Origin: Shimia abyssi
GTDB lineage: Bacteria; Pseudomonadota; Alphaproteobacteria; Rhodobacterales; Rhodobacteraceae
Length of the DNA stretch: 64,000 nucleotides
Assembly (NCBI RefSeq): GCF_003014475.1
Contig: NZ_PYGJ01000001.1
Span: forward strand, 248,001 to 312,000
Direction of reading: 5' to 3'
Every line of letters starts with the position of its first letter. Positions within the stretch are counted from its first letter, which is position 1. Position numbers and translations under genes: made by a program. Below the pieces are notes generated by a model. The model was given only the letters and a program-made list of their open reading frames with translations, ran no database searches and had not been told where the DNA came from. Below are positions 7,092 through 17,297 of the stretch, in pieces.

Positions 7092-9746
7092 ATGGCGACC
7101 CAATTTGAAGACCTGGACCCGATTGAAAGCCGTGAATGGCAAGAGGCGGTAGAGGACGTCATTGCGCGTGATGGCGCGGACCGGGCACATTTCTTGCTCG
7201 ACAAAGCGGTTCAACAGGCGCGCGCTGCCGGTGCAACCCTGCCATTTTCGGCAACCACACCTTATCAGAACACCATCCCAACCGATGACCAGGAACCTTT
7301 TCCTGGCGATATGGACATGGAATGGCGTATCCGCACAATCAACCGCTGGAATGCGATGGCAACTGTTGTGCGCCGTAACAAAGTCAGCAGCGAGTATGGC
7401 GGACATATTGCGTCCTTCGCCTCCTCTGCTGTTATGTACGACATCGGCCTGAACCACTTCTGGCGCTCAAAATCCGCGATCCACGGCGGCGATCTTGTAT
7501 TTTTCCAAGGCCACGTGATCCCCGGCATTTATGCACGCTCCTTTATGGAAGGGCGCATCACTGAAGAGCAGCTGGAAAACTTCCGCTCCGAAGTGGCCGG
7601 TGGTGGTCTCTCCTCCTATCCCCACCCATGGCTGATGCCGGATTACTGGCAGTTCCCGACCGTTTCGATGGGTCTGGGTCCGCTCATGGCGATTTATCAG
7701 GCGCGGTTCATGAAATACATGCACAACCGTGGCCATATCGACATGGCCGACCGCAAGGTCTGGTGCTTCCTGGGTGACGGCGAAATGGACGAGCCCGAAA
7801 GCCGTGGCGCAATTGACCTTGCTGCGCGCGAAGGGCTCGACAACTTGATCTTTGTGGTCAACTGCAACCTGCAACGCCTTGATGGCCCGGTTCGCGGCAA
7901 TGGCAAAATTGTCCAGGAACTCGAAGGCGACTTCCGCGGTGCAGGCTGGAACGTGATCAAGCTTCTCTGGGGCAAAGGCTGGGACGAGCTGCTTGAAAAA
8001 GACACTTCGGGCAAACTGCGCCAGTTGATGGACGAAACCGTGGATGGCGACTATCAGACGTTCAAATCCAAAGACGGCGCGTATATCCGCAAGCATTTCT
8101 TTGGCAAATATCCAGAGACGGCCAAGCTGGTCGAAGACTGGTCCGACGAACAGATCTGGTCGCTGCGTCGCGGTGGCCACGATCCGCAAAAAGTCTACAC
8201 CGCCTTCAAACGCGCCAGCGACACCAAAGACACCCCAACCTGTCTATTGGTGAAGACTGTCAAAGGTTACGGCATGGGCTCCGCTGGTGAAGGGCAAAAC
8301 ACGACCCACCAGCAAAAGAAAATGGCCGAGGATCAGCTGCGCGCCTTCCGCGATCGTTTCCAGATCCCGGTCAGCGACGAAGACCTGCCCAACGCGCCAT
8401 TTGTCAAACTGAACAACGCGCAAAAGGCGTATCTGGCGGATCGTCGCAAGGAACTGGGCGGAGAATTCCCCAAGCGCGAAAGCAAATCGGACAAGCTGGA
8501 AATCCCGGCTCTGGACAAATTTGCAGCCCAGCTCAAAAGCACGGGTGAACGCGAAATCTCCACCACCATGGCTTTTGTCCGCATTCTGACCACGCTGCTC
8601 AGGGACAAGAAAATCGGCAAAAACGTGGTACCGATTGTGCCGGATGAAAGCCGCACCTTTGGCATGGAAGGTCTGTTCCGCTCGGTCGGGATTTACAACC
8701 CGCTGGGTCAGACCTACACGCCCGAAGATGCCGATCAGATGATGTATTACAAGGAATCGACCGATGGTCAGGTTCTTCAGGAAGGCATCAACGAAGCCGG
8801 CGCAATGGCCGACTGGATCGCCGCCGCGACCGCCTATTCAAACCACGGCGTGCCGATGATCCCGTTCTTCATCTATTATTCAATGTTCGGCTTCCAGCGG
8901 ATCGGCGATCTGGCATGGGCCGCTGGCGACAGTCGCGCGCGCGGCTTTATGCTGGGCGGCACCGCTGGTCGGACGACGCTGAATGGTGAAGGTCTCCAGC
9001 ACGAGGATGGTCACAGCCACATCCTCGCCGGAACCATCCCAAACTGTGTCAGCTATGACCCCACCTTCCAACACGAAGTGGCGGTGATTGTTCAGCATGG
9101 CCTCAAGCGTATGTATGAGGATCAGGAAGATGTGTTCTTCTACCTCACCCTGATGAATGAAAACTACAGCCACCCGGATATGCCGATGGGGGTCGAAGAC
9201 GAAATCATCAAAGGGCTTTACCGCTTTAAAGAGGTCAAGAAACCGACCAAAAAGCACGTAACCCTGATGGGCTCTGGCACCATTCTGGTGCAGGCGATCA
9301 AGGCAGCGGAATTGCTCGAAGAAGACTTTGGCGTCACTTCGGAAATCTGGTCAGCCCCCTCGCTCAACGAACTGGCACGTGATTGTCAGGACGTCGAACG
9401 CTGGAATCGCTTGAACCCATTGGCAGAGCCCAAAACGGCGTTTGTGACCGAGCAATTGAGCAAGGCCAAAGGCCCGATCATTGCCGCCACTGACTATATG
9501 AAAAACTACGCAGAGCAGATCCGGTCCTGTGTGCCGGGCAGCTACACAGTGCTGGGCACAGACGGCTTTGGTCGCTCAGACAGCCGCGTAAACCTGCGCC
9601 GCTTCTTTGAGGTGGATGCCAACCACATCGCTGCCGCCGCAATGGTGGACCTTTACCGCGAAGGCAGCATCACCAAATCCGTGCTCGAAAAAGCACTCAA
9701 AAAATACGACATCGACGGCACCAAGCCGAACCCGCGCCTGGTGTGA
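7092..9746 (+). CDS. aceE: Pyruvate dehydrogenase E1 component, homodimeric type
   Basis: The 884-residue protein is a full-length homodimeric E1, which decarboxylates pyruvate with thiamine diphosphate and acetylates the lipoyl group of E2. It has the ThDP motif beginning GDGEMDEPES and ending in NCNLQRLDGP, and the conserved LNGEGLQHEDGHSH block. The ATG follows GGAGGAGG. It leads aceF and lpd, with gaps of 25 and 12 bases. Many alphaproteobacteria use the E1alpha/beta pair instead; this is the gammaproteobacterial-style single-chain form, also found in Roseobacter-group genomes. The palindrome at 7032-7049 may control it. Confidence 0.97.
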   Translation: MATQFEDLDPIESREWQEAVEDVIARDGADRAHFLLDKAVQQARAAGATLPFSATTPYQNTIPTDDQEPFPGDMDMEWRIRTINRWNAMATVVRRNKVSSEYGGHIASFASSAVMYDIGLNHFWRSKSAIHGGDLVFFQGHVIPGIYARSFMEGRITEEQLENFRSEVAGGGLSSYPHPWLMPDYWQFPTVSMGLGPLMAIYQARFMKYMHNRGHIDMADRKVWCFLGDGEMDEPESRGAIDLAAREGLDNLIFVVNCNLQRLDGPVRGNGKIVQELEGDFRGAGWNVIKLLWGKGWDELLEKDTSGKLRQLMDETVDGDYQTFKSKDGAYIRKHFFGKYPETAKLVEDWSDEQIWSLRRGGHDPQKVYTAFKRASDTKDTPTCLLVKTVKGYGMGSAGEGQNTTHQQKKMAEDQLRAFRDRFQIPVSDEDLPNAPFVKLNNAQKAYLADRRKELGGEFPKRESKSDKLEIPALDKFAAQLKSTGEREISTTMAFVRILTTLLRDKKIGKNVVPIVPDESRTFGMEGLFRSVGIYNPLGQTYTPEDADQMMYYKESTDGQVLQEGINEAGAMADWIAAATAYSNHGVPMIPFFIYYSMFGFQRIGDLAWAAGDSRARGFMLGGTAGRTTLNGEGLQHEDGHSHILAGTIPNCVSYDPTFQHEVAVIVQHGLKRMYEDQEDVFFYLTLMNENYSHPDMPMGVEDEIIKGLYRFKEVKKPTKKHVTLMGSGTILVQAIKAAELLEEDFGVTSEIWSAPSLNELARDCQDVERWNRLNPLAEPKTAFVTEQLSKAKGPIIAATDYMKNYAEQIRSCVPGSYTVLGTDGFGRSDSRVNLRRFFEVDANHIAAAAMVDLYREGSITKSVLEKALKKYDIDGTKPNPRLV

Positions 9747-9771
9747 TCGGGAATTTAAGGAGGATTTTGAT

Positions 9772-11034
9772 ATGACTGTAGACGTAAAAGTTCCCGATAT
9801 CGGCGATTTCGACAGTGTGCCGGTTGTGACTGTTCTGGTCAGCGTCGGTGATGTGATTGCCGAAGAAGACCCGATTGTTGAGCTGGAAAGCGACAAAGCC
9901 ACGATGGAAGTGCCCTCGTCCGCTGCTGGTAAGGTTGTTGAGATCAAGGTCAGCGAAGGCGACAACGTCTCCGAAGGATCCGTGATCCTGGTGGTTGAAG
10001 GCGAAGGCGCGGCCGAAGCGCCCGTCGAGGCCGCTCCAGCCGCAGCCGCCTCGGCCCCCGCAGCGCCTGCCGCAGCCCCGGCTCCGGCGGCCCCAGCTGC
10101 CGCGGTGACAGACGCGGGGTTCGGCAAAGCACATGCCTCGCCCTCAGTGCGCGCCTTTGCCCGTCAGCTCGAGATTGATCTGGCCAAGGTGAACGGCACC
10201 GGCCGCAAAGGCCGCATTCTGCGTGAAGACATCACCGCCTTCCTGAAATCCTCGACAGCGGCGGCTCCGGCAGCGGCTGGCGCGGCACAGGGCGGCATGG
10301 GTATCCCGCCAATCCCGGCTGTGGACTTCTCAAAGTTCGGCGCAGTCGAAGATGTCGACATGCCCCGCATTAAGAAGATCTCCGGCCCTGCCCTGCATCG
10401 CTCGTGGCTGAACATTCCGCACGTCACCCATAACGACGAAGCCGACATCACCGATCTGGACAAGTACCGCAAAGAAATGGATACGATGGCCAAGGAAAAC
10501 GGCTATCGCGTGACTTTGCTCAGCTTTGTGATCAAGGCCTCCGTCAGCGCGCTCAAGACCCACTGGGAGTTCAACAGCTCGATCCATCCCGATGGCGACA
10601 AGCTGATCAAGAAATCCTACTACAACATCGGCTTTGCGGCGGACACACCCAACGGTCTGATGGTGCCGGTGATCAAGGATGCAGACCGCAAGGGTCTGGT
10701 CGACATTTCCAAGGAACTCATGGAATTGTCCGCCAAGGCCCGCGCAGGCGAACTGAAAGGCCCCGACATGCAGGGCGCGACCTTCACCATTTCTTCGCTC
10801 GGCGGTATCGGCGGAACGTCCTTCACACCCATCGTGAACGCGCCCGAAGTGGCCATCCTTGGCCTGACCCGCTCGAAAATGGCGCCAGTCTGGAACGGCG
10901 AAGAATTTGTGCCTCGCCTGATGCAACCTTTGTCGCTGTCGTATGACCACCGCGCCGTGGACGGGGCCTTGGCCGCACGGTTTACCGTGACGCTCAAGAC
11001 GCTCTTGGGCGATATGCGCAAGTTGATGTGGTAA
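9772..11034 (+). CDS. aceF: Dihydrolipoamide acetyltransferase, PDH E2
   Basis: The 420-residue E2 has one lipoyl domain (residues about 1-80, lipoylated Lys about K42 in [10 protein letters not shown]), an Ala/Pro-rich hinge, an E3/E1-binding domain (ASPSVRAFARQLEIDLAKV) and the catalytic acetyltransferase domain ending in the DHRAVDG active-site motif. E. coli AceF has three lipoyl domains, so one is a short version. The ATG at 9772 has AAGGAGG eight bases upstream; the frame extending to 9607 runs into aceE and is not used. Confidence 0.96.
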   Translation: MTVDVKVPDIGDFDSVPVVTVLVSVGDVIAEEDPIVELESDKATMEVPSSAAGKVVEIKVSEGDNVSEGSVILVVEGEGAAEAPVEAAPAAAASAPAAPAAAPAPAAPAAAVTDAGFGKAHASPSVRAFARQLEIDLAKVNGTGRKGRILREDITAFLKSSTAAAPAAAGAAQGGMGIPPIPAVDFSKFGAVEDVDMPRIKKISGPALHRSWLNIPHVTHNDEADITDLDKYRKEMDTMAKENGYRVTLLSFVIKASVSALKTHWEFNSSIHPDGDKLIKKSYYNIGFAADTPNGLMVPVIKDADRKGLVDISKELMELSAKARAGELKGPDMQGATFTISSLGGIGGTSFTPIVNAPEVAILGLTRSKMAPVWNGEEFVPRLMQPLSLSYDHRAVDGALAARFTVTLKTLLGDMRKLMW

Positions 11035-11046
11035 GGAGAGAGAACC

Positions 11047-12792
11047 ATGGACGTTAAAGTACCCGATATTGGCGATTTCGCCGAAGTCCCCGTGGTCTCG
11101 ATCCTGGTGTCTGTTGGCGACACGGTTGCGGCAGAAGATCCGCTGATTGAGCTGGAAAGCGACAAAGCCACGATGGAAGTGCCCTCGCCCGCCGCTGGTG
11201 TGGTCAAGGAAATCAAGGTCGCCGAAGGGGACAATGTCTCCGAAGGGACGCTGATTATCGTGCTCGACGGCGCGGATGCCGGCGCGGCCGAGGAGGCCCC
11301 GAAGGGCGCCGAGGAAGCTGCCCCCGCTGCACCGCAAACCGTTGCCGCCACTGGCACCGCCACCGGCCCCGGTGACGAACACGCCGAAGTGGTTGTTCTG
11401 GGCTCCGGACCTGGTGGCTACACGGCCGCCTTCCGCGCGGCGGACCTTGGTAAAAAGGTCATCCTGATCGAAAAGAACCCCACCCTTGGCGGTGTCTGCC
11501 TCAACGTCGGGTGTATCCCCTCCAAGGCGCTCTTGCACGTGGCAAAGGTGATCACCGAAGCCGAAGAAATGGGCGCCCATGGCGTGACCTTTGGCAAGCC
11601 AGAGATCAACCTTGATGACCTGCGTGCCTTCAAAGACGGCGTTGTCGGTCAGCTTACGGGCGGTCTAGAAGGCCTGTCCAAAGGCCGCAAAGTCAAGGTT
11701 GTACGCGGCATGGGCACCTTCTCGGGGCCTAACATGATCGACGTGGTGGACGCGGACGGCAAAAAGACCTCTGTCAGCTTTGATCAATGCGTCATCGCCG
11801 CAGGCTCTGAGCCGGTAAACCTGCCCTTCATCCCCGAGGATGAGCGCATCATCGACTCTACCGGCGCGCTTGAACTCAAGGACGTGCCGGAACGGATGTT
11901 GATCCTGGGTGGCGGCATCATCGGGCTGGAAATGGCCTGTGTCTATGACGCGCTTGGCTCCAACATCACCGTGGTTGAGCTGATGGACCAGATCATCCCT
12001 GGTGCGGACAAAGACATCGTCAAACCGCTACATACCCGCATCAAGAGCCGCTACGAGGACATCAAACTCAAGACCAAGGTCACCGCTGTTGAAGCGACAG
12101 ACGCGGGTCTTGTGGTGACGTTCGAGGACGACAAGGGCGAGACCAGCACCGATACATTCGACAAGATCCTTGTCGCCGTGGGCCGCAAGCCCAACGGCAA
12201 GCTGATCAATGCCGAAGCTGCCGGCGTGGCCGTGGATGACCGTGGCTTTATCGCCGTAGACAACCAGCAGAAAACTGGCGTGCCCCACATCTTTGCGATT
12301 GGTGACGTGGTTGGTCAGCCCATGCTGGCGCACAAAGCCGTACACGAAGGCAAAGTGGCTGCCGAAGTGGCCGCAGGCGAAAAACGCTTCTTTGACGCGC
12401 GTCTGATCCCCTCGGTCGCCTATACCGACCCAGAGGTTGCATGGTGTGGCGTCACGGAAACCGAAGCCAAGGCCAAGGGAATCGCATACGAAAAAGGTGT
12501 GTTCCCATGGGCCGCATCAGGCAAGGCGCTGTCAAACGGTCGCTCAGAGGGCATCACCAAGCTTTTGTTTGATCCCGAAGACGACCGCATCATCGGCGCC
12601 TGCATTGTCGGCACGAACGCTGGCGACCTGCTGGCCGAGGCCTGCATCGCCATCGAAATGGGCGCAGACGCTGTTGATCTGGGGCACACAATCCACGCGC
12701 ACCCAACGCTCTCAGAAACGGTGAATTTTGCCGCCGAGATGTTCGAAGGCACCATCACAGACCTGATGCCACCGAAGAAAAAGAAGAAGTAA
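11047..12792 (+). CDS. lpdA: Dihydrolipoamide dehydrogenase with N-terminal lipoyl domain, PDH E3
   Basis: This 581-residue E3 reoxidises dihydrolipoamide with FAD and NAD+. Residues 1 to about 80 are an extra lipoyl domain almost the same as that of AceF (Lys about K40 in [10 protein letters not shown]), joined by an Ala/Pro/Glu-rich linker. The flavoprotein part has the FAD motif [12 protein letters not shown], the redox disulfide [13 protein letters not shown], the NAD motif [11 protein letters not shown] and the C-terminal HAHPTLSE catalytic His-Glu pair. The chain ends in five lysines. Lipoyl-E3 fusions are known in some bacteria; with E2 reduced to one lipoyl domain, this domain may share acyl carrying. 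Confidence 0.96.
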   Translation: MDVKVPDIGDFAEVPVVSILVSVGDTVAAEDPLIELESDKATMEVPSPAAGVVKEIKVAEGDNVSEGTLIIVLDGADAGAAEEAPKGAEEAAPAAPQTVAATGTATGPGDEHAEVVVLGSGPGGYTAAFRAADLGKKVILIEKNPTLGGVCLNVGCIPSKALLHVAKVITEAEEMGAHGVTFGKPEINLDDLRAFKDGVVGQLTGGLEGLSKGRKVKVVRGMGTFSGPNMIDVVDADGKKTSVSFDQCVIAAGSEPVNLPFIPEDERIIDSTGALELKDVPERMLILGGGIIGLEMACVYDALGSNITVVELMDQIIPGADKDIVKPLHTRIKSRYEDIKLKTKVTAVEATDAGLVVTFEDDKGETSTDTFDKILVAVGRKPNGKLINAEAAGVAVDDRGFIAVDNQQKTGVPHIFAIGDVVGQPMLAHKAVHEGKVAAEVAAGEKRFFDARLIPSVAYTDPEVAWCGVTETEAKAKGIAYEKGVFPWAASGKALSNGRSEGITKLLFDPEDDRIIGACIVGTNAGDLLAEACIAIEMGADAVDLGHTIHAHPTLSETVNFAAEMFEGTITDLMPPKKKKK

Positions 12793-12817
12793 ACTTCTCT
12801 TTCGGGAAAAGTAAGAA

Positions 12818-12853
12818 CCGCCGCCCCGAGTATTCAGGGCGGCGGATTTTTTT
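12818..12853 (+). terminator. Intrinsic terminator of the aceE-aceF-lpdA operon
   Basis: CCGCCGCCC and GGGCGGCGG form a perfect 9-bp stem with a 10-base loop, followed by A and seven T residues. It stands 25 bases after the lpdA stop. Confidence 0.93.
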
Positions 12854-12905
12854 GGGTATTTTAGAACATTGAGAAATCAAAGGCGCAGCTTCGTCGCCTC
12901 ATGCG

Positions 12906-14684
12906 TCAGAGCGGCCACAAGACCGGGATCAAGGCCGAGGCCAGCACCCCAACACTCAGGTTGAGCGGGATACCAACGCGCAGGAAATCGGTAAAGCGAT
13001 ACCCGCCCGGCCCATAGACCATCATATTGGTCTGGTAACTGATCGGCGTGGCAAAGGTGGCGCTGGCGGCGATCATCACGGCAATCACCAATGGGCGCGG
13101 ATCAACCCCCAGCGATGTCGCGATCCCGATGGCCACTGGGGTCAGAACAACAGCCACCGCATGGTTGATGGTTTCCGACAGAACCGACGTCAAAAGATAG
13201 ATCGACCAGACGATCAGGAAAGGCGGCAGCCCTTCGATATATGGTGAGATCGCATGCACGATCAGCTCGATCGCCCCGGAGGTTTCCAGCGCCGTTGCCA
13301 CCGCCAACATGGCAAAAATCAGCGCCAGCAGGCGGCCATCGACAAAGCTGAACGCCTCGTCGCTGTCGATACACCGGGTCAGGAACACCGCCGCCATGGC
13401 CAACACGGCCAGCAGCAGAATGGGCGCAACCCCAAAGGCGGCCAGAACCACGATCCCGGCCAGCGCACCAATGGCGATCGGGGCATGGCTGCGCCGATAG
13501 GCGCGATCGGTGGGCTTGGACACGTCAAGCAGGTTCATCTCCTTGGCCAGACGCTGGATGTCTTCGGGCGCACCTTCGAGCAGCAATGTGTCGCCGGGTT
13601 GCACCACAAGATCGTCCATCTGGCGACCGATATTCTTATCTCGGCGGTGTGCTGCGAGTGGATACACCCCGTAGCGGCGGCGCAGGCGCAGATCGCCCAA
13701 TTTGCGCCCGACCATGTTGCAGTTCGGCGTAATGAGCGCCTCGACCGTAGTCGTTTCCACGGCCGAAACCTGATCAACCCGTTTGAGCGATTTGTTGCGT
13801 TGCAAGCTCAATAGTTCGGTCATCTTGGTACGCAATACGATGCGGTCACCTACTTGCAACACCACACCTTTGAGATCGCGCCGTAGCGAAAGATCGCCCC
13901 GGATCACGTCAACCAGCCGTACTCCATCGCGTTTGAACAACTGCACATCCAAAACATCCCGCCCAATTAGATTGGACTCAGGAGGAACAACCGCTTCCGT
14001 AAAGAATTTCTTAGTCGCCTTATCGGAGGTCAGCATGCTGGCCATGCTGTTACGATCCGGCAAAAGACGGGGGGCAACAAACCGCAGATAGATCGCGCCC
14101 CATATGGCAAGGACTATGGCTAACGGCGTCACTTCGAAAATCGTGAACGGTTCAAGTCCACGCGCGCGCGCAACACCGTCCACCAACAGGTTGGTCGATG
14201 TTCCGATCAAGGTAAGACACCCACCCAGAATCGCAGCGTAGCTTAGCGGGATCAGGAATTTCGAGGCCGAAATATTGAGTTTTCTCGCCAGCTGCACAAA
14301 GACAGGGATCATAACCACAACAACCGGTGTGTTGTTCATAAATGCCGATGCAATCATCACGAAACCCATCAAGGCCCCAATTGCGACCGCCGGGTTGCGC
14401 TCGGCCTGTGCCTCGGCCAGCGTTGTGAACCAATCCAGCGCACCCGTGCGCACCAAAGCGCCCATCACGATAAACATGGCCGCGATCGTCCATGGCGCAG
14501 GGTTGGACAGCACATGCAGCGCTTCATCATAGGGCAATAATCCCAGGATCAGGAGCACAGACGCCCCAGCAATGGCGACCACTTCTGCCGGATAGGCTTC
14601 GCGCATGAAAAGTGCAAACATACATGCCACCACACCCAAAGCCAGAAAGGCTTGAGTGGTTTGCGAAAAATCAAATAAGTCCAT
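12906..14684 (-). CDS. SLC13-family (DASS) anion transporter with central RCK_C domains
   Basis: The 592-residue membrane protein has the SLC13 motifs NNTPVVVVMIPV and IGTSTNLLVDG in the first half, a soluble central part (residues about 210-390) that looks like two TrkA-C/RCK_C domains, and a second membrane half with ALETSGAIE and SYQTNMMVYGPGGY. Such proteins carry sulfate, dicarboxylates or other anions; the substrate cannot be told here. A TTG at 14696 would add four residues but has no ribosome binding site, so the ATG giving MDLFDFSQTT is preferred. It follows the EamA gene on the same strand. Confidence 0.88.
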   Translation of the reverse strand: MDLFDFSQTTQAFLALGVVACMFALFMREAYPAEVVAIAGASVLLILGLLPYDEALHVLSNPAPWTIAAMFIVMGALVRTGALDWFTTLAEAQAERNPAVAIGALMGFVMIASAFMNNTPVVVVMIPVFVQLARKLNISASKFLIPLSYAAILGGCLTLIGTSTNLLVDGVARARGLEPFTIFEVTPLAIVLAIWGAIYLRFVAPRLLPDRNSMASMLTSDKATKKFFTEAVVPPESNLIGRDVLDVQLFKRDGVRLVDVIRGDLSLRRDLKGVVLQVGDRIVLRTKMTELLSLQRNKSLKRVDQVSAVETTTVEALITPNCNMVGRKLGDLRLRRRYGVYPLAAHRRDKNIGRQMDDLVVQPGDTLLLEGAPEDIQRLAKEMNLLDVSKPTDRAYRRSHAPIAIGALAGIVVLAAFGVAPILLLAVLAMAAVFLTRCIDSDEAFSFVDGRLLALIFAMLAVATALETSGAIELIVHAISPYIEGLPPFLIVWSIYLLTSVLSETINHAVAVVLTPVAIGIATSLGVDPRPLVIAVMIAASATFATPISYQTNMMVYGPGGYRFTDFLRVGIPLNLSVGVLASALIPVLWPL

Positions 14685-14729
14685 GCAATTGTCCAAAGTT
14701 CATCTGGCGCCACAATCGCTTATGCAGCC

Positions 14730-15620
14730 TTATGGGGCAACCCTGTCTTGCGATCTGGGTTGAACCAAAAACAATCCGACCAAGATCAAACCCATCGCGG
14801 CCCAAACCCAAAGCGAGTAACGCTCGCCCAAGAGCAGCATTGACCACAACACGCCTGTGCCAGTCACGACATAGGCTACCTGTGCAGCAAAAACCGATCC
14901 AGCGCGTGACACCAGCCACACATAAGAGGTGTAAACCGTCACATGGATTAACGAGGACGCCACGAGCGCCAATTCAGGTGCGCCCCAAGTGAGGCGTGGA
15001 TCGATGAACTGACCACTGCCAATCGCCAGCGGCAACGCGACAATAGCCCCCATGACGGACGCGCCGAACAGCACATGGCCAGGTCCCAGCCCATGTGTCC
15101 CCCATTTCGACACCACGTTTCCTTCCAGCCCGTAACAAAGGGGCGCGACGACCGCGACGGGCAGCCAGATGATCATGGCGGCATCGGGCAATGCACTCGG
15201 TTCGGCCAAAATAGTGACACCGATCAGCCCGGTGACAAGGCCTCCCAAACGCAACCAGTTGAACCGATCGATCCCAAGCACCAGGGCAATAGGGAACGCA
15301 AACATCGGTACAAGAGAAATGACCATCGACATGATCCCGGCTGGCAAATGCGCCGCCGCGCGAAACGAGAAACTGTTTGGCAAAACCGTGCCCAGCAAGG
15401 CGATCATCAGGAAAAACCACCACAACCGGCGCGGCATCGCCAGCGGCTTACCCTGCACAAGCCGCAAAATCCCCATCGCAACAGCACCGATCACCAATTG
15501 CCAGAAAATCAGCCCCAGCGGCTCATAGCCGGTCGACACAGCAATTTTTGTCAGTGGCTGCGTCAGCCCCCACCCCGCCCCCATAAAGAGGAGTACACCC
15601 ATCGCGTGACGCCGGTGCAT
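14730..15620 (-). CDS. EamA-family (drug/metabolite superfamily) permease
   Basis: The 296-residue protein has ten hydrophobic segments in two EamA repeats, with LFMGAGWGLTQPLTKIA at the start and a second repeat around SLIHVTVYTSYVWLVSRAG. The long frame reaching 15776 overlaps the YmdB-like gene; the ATG at 15620 lies one base after that gene's TGA (TGACATG), which fits translational coupling. Members export amino acids, metabolites or drugs; the cargo is unknown. Confidence 0.85.
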   Translation of the reverse strand: MHRRHAMGVLLFMGAGWGLTQPLTKIAVSTGYEPLGLIFWQLVIGAVAMGILRLVQGKPLAMPRRLWWFFLMIALLGTVLPNSFSFRAAAHLPAGIMSMVISLVPMFAFPIALVLGIDRFNWLRLGGLVTGLIGVTILAEPSALPDAAMIIWLPVAVVAPLCYGLEGNVVSKWGTHGLGPGHVLFGASVMGAIVALPLAIGSGQFIDPRLTWGAPELALVASSLIHVTVYTSYVWLVSRAGSVFAAQVAYVVTGTGVLWSMLLLGERYSLWVWAAMGLILVGLFLVQPRSQDRVAP

Positions 15621-15621
15621 G

Positions 15622-16440
15622 TCAGGCTGGCCCAGATTGCGACAACCGACCACCCTGTCGGACCATCTCAACCCGCATGGCGGCGCCTGTTCGATCATCC
15701 GTCTCGACATAGACGCCAGAAACAGTGGCCTCACCCAGTGCGGGCGTAAAGCGGGCCTTGGGCATCCCGGTGACAAACCGGCGCAGCGGTTCTGATTTTT
15801 CCATACCGATCACCGAGTTATAATCTCCACACATGCCCGCATCGGCCTGAAACGCCGTGCCCTTGCTCAGAATCTGAGTGTCCGCAGTGGGGATATGGGT
15901 ATGGGTGCCTACAACCAGCGAGACGCGCCCGTCACAGAAATGGCCCATGCCCATTTTTTCCGAAGTCGCCTCGCAATGCATGTCAACAATGGCCGCCTGT
16001 ACCATTCCGCCGCGTGGATGCGAACGCAGCACCTGATCAACGGCGGAAAACGGATCGCCGTAGGGCTGTTTCATAAACACCTGCCCCAACGCCTGTGTGA
16101 CCAGCACCTTACGGCCCCCGCGCGCATCAAACACGCGGAACCCTTTGCCCGGCACATCGCCGCGCGCATAGTTTAGTGGGCGCAAAATGCGGGGTTCGGA
16201 TTGGATAAACTGCATCATGTCCTTTTGATCAAAGGCATGATCCCCAAGCGTGATGCAATCGGCCCCGGCCTCAAGCAACAGTTTGGCATGTGCGCCCGAA
16301 AGGCCCATCCCGTTAGAGGCATTTTCGCCGTTAACAACGACAAAATCGAGTTTCCAGTCCTCGCGCAGCTTGGGCAGGCGTTCCTGCACCGCATTCCGGC
16401 CTGCACGGCCCATGACATCACCAAGAAAAAGTAGTTTCAT
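15622..16440 (-). CDS. YmdB-like metallophosphoesterase (TIGR00282 family)
   Basis: The 272-residue protein matches the calcineurin-like family of Bacillus YmdB, a 2',3'-cyclic nucleotide phosphodiesterase. Metal-binding blocks are visible in order: LGDVMGRAGR, VNGENASNGMGLS, LGDHAFDQKD, DMHCEATSEK and GTHTHIPTAD. The third block has GDHAFD where Bacillus has GNH. The ATG at 16440 begins MKLLFLGDVMG; upstream codons in frame are not conserved-looking. It is followed at once by the EamA gene and divergent from a GNAT gene. The cellular role in alphaproteobacteria is unknown. Confidence 0.9.
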   Translation of the reverse strand: MKLLFLGDVMGRAGRNAVQERLPKLREDWKLDFVVVNGENASNGMGLSGAHAKLLLEAGADCITLGDHAFDQKDMMQFIQSEPRILRPLNYARGDVPGKGFRVFDARGGRKVLVTQALGQVFMKQPYGDPFSAVDQVLRSHPRGGMVQAAIVDMHCEATSEKMGMGHFCDGRVSLVVGTHTHIPTADTQILSKGTAFQADAGMCGDYNSVIGMEKSEPLRRFVTGMPKARFTPALGEATVSGVYVETDDRTGAAMRVEMVRQGGRLSQSGPA

Positions 16441-16495
16441 GAGGCACGGGCCTACTCCGCTTCGAACCCTACGGCAAGTGGTGGGGGCGTTGTTT

Positions 16496-16518
16496 AAGTA
16501 TTTTTGGCGAGATGAAGA
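16496..16518 (+). repeat. Copy of a dispersed intergenic repeat (core only)
   Basis: The 23-base core (AAGTATTTTTGGCG then AGATGAAGA) recurs with small changes at 41430-41453 and, inverted, at 45521-45541 and 55102-55123. This copy lies between divergent genes and lacks the strong adjoining hairpin seen in the others. Similar elements are frequent in Roseobacter-group genomes. Confidence 0.65.
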
Positions 16519-16663
16519 CAGCGGGTGGCGCAAGAGCCTCATTGATCCTGCTCGTGGCGGCCTGCAAGGGCAACTTTCACCAGAGGAAGGTCGAGTTCCT
16601 ATGGTAATGCGTTAACTCAATCATCTGTGATACACTCGGAGACAGGGATTGAAGGAACAGACG

Positions 16664-17245
16664 ATGATCCAGATACCGCCTCCATTTCGTGCAGCGAAAA
16701 CCGAGGACATCGATTGTATACTACCGCTCGCGATATCGACAGTACCGGGGTTTGTCGAAACTTTGTGGTCGCGCCTTTCCGGGCCGGAAGAGCGTCCCGA
16801 AGCATTCGGGAGGCGCGTGCAAAAGGCATTTATTGATGCAGGAAATACGGTTGTGGCCGACATCGAAGGACAAGTCGCCGCAATGCTCGTCAGTTTTCCA
16901 ATTGCTGACAAGCCGAACCCCTGTGTACAGGAACCAGATGCAATGCTGGTCCCCGTGACACGGCTTTACGCGCGAGTGCCAGGCATTTGGTACATTCATG
17001 GAATTGCGACCGCGCCAGCTTTTCAAGGGCGCGGGCTGTCATCAAAATTGATGACTTACGCAGAGGCAAAAGCCCGTTCAGCCAATGTCGAAGAGATATG
17101 CCTCCTTGTTGTCGACACCAATCTAAACGCCATTCAATTTTATAAGAACAGGGGATTCGATATTACAGCATCTGAGGACTTTGTCGGGTGCGGTGCCAAT
17201 ACCGCCGCGACGCAGTGGTTGCTTATGAGCAAATCTTTGACTTAA
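16664..17245 (+). CDS. GNAT-family N-acetyltransferase
   Basis: The 193-residue protein has the acetyl-CoA binding loop FQGRGLSSKLM (Q-x-x-G-x-G pattern) preceded by WYIHGIATAP, and the late strand-helix LLVVDTNLNAIQFYKNRGF typical of GNAT enzymes. The ATG at 16664 has AAGGA seven bases before it, so it is chosen over 16649. It stands alone between two minus-strand groups. The acyl acceptor is unknown. Confidence 0.85.
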   Translation: MIQIPPPFRAAKTEDIDCILPLAISTVPGFVETLWSRLSGPEERPEAFGRRVQKAFIDAGNTVVADIEGQVAAMLVSFPIADKPNPCVQEPDAMLVPVTRLYARVPGIWYIHGIATAPAFQGRGLSSKLMTYAEAKARSANVEEICLLVVDTNLNAIQFYKNRGFDITASEDFVGCGANTAATQWLLMSKSLT

Positions 17246-17297
17246 ACGGTGCACGGCGCACACGCGACCATGCGGCGGGCAAAGACAATGACCAAGC

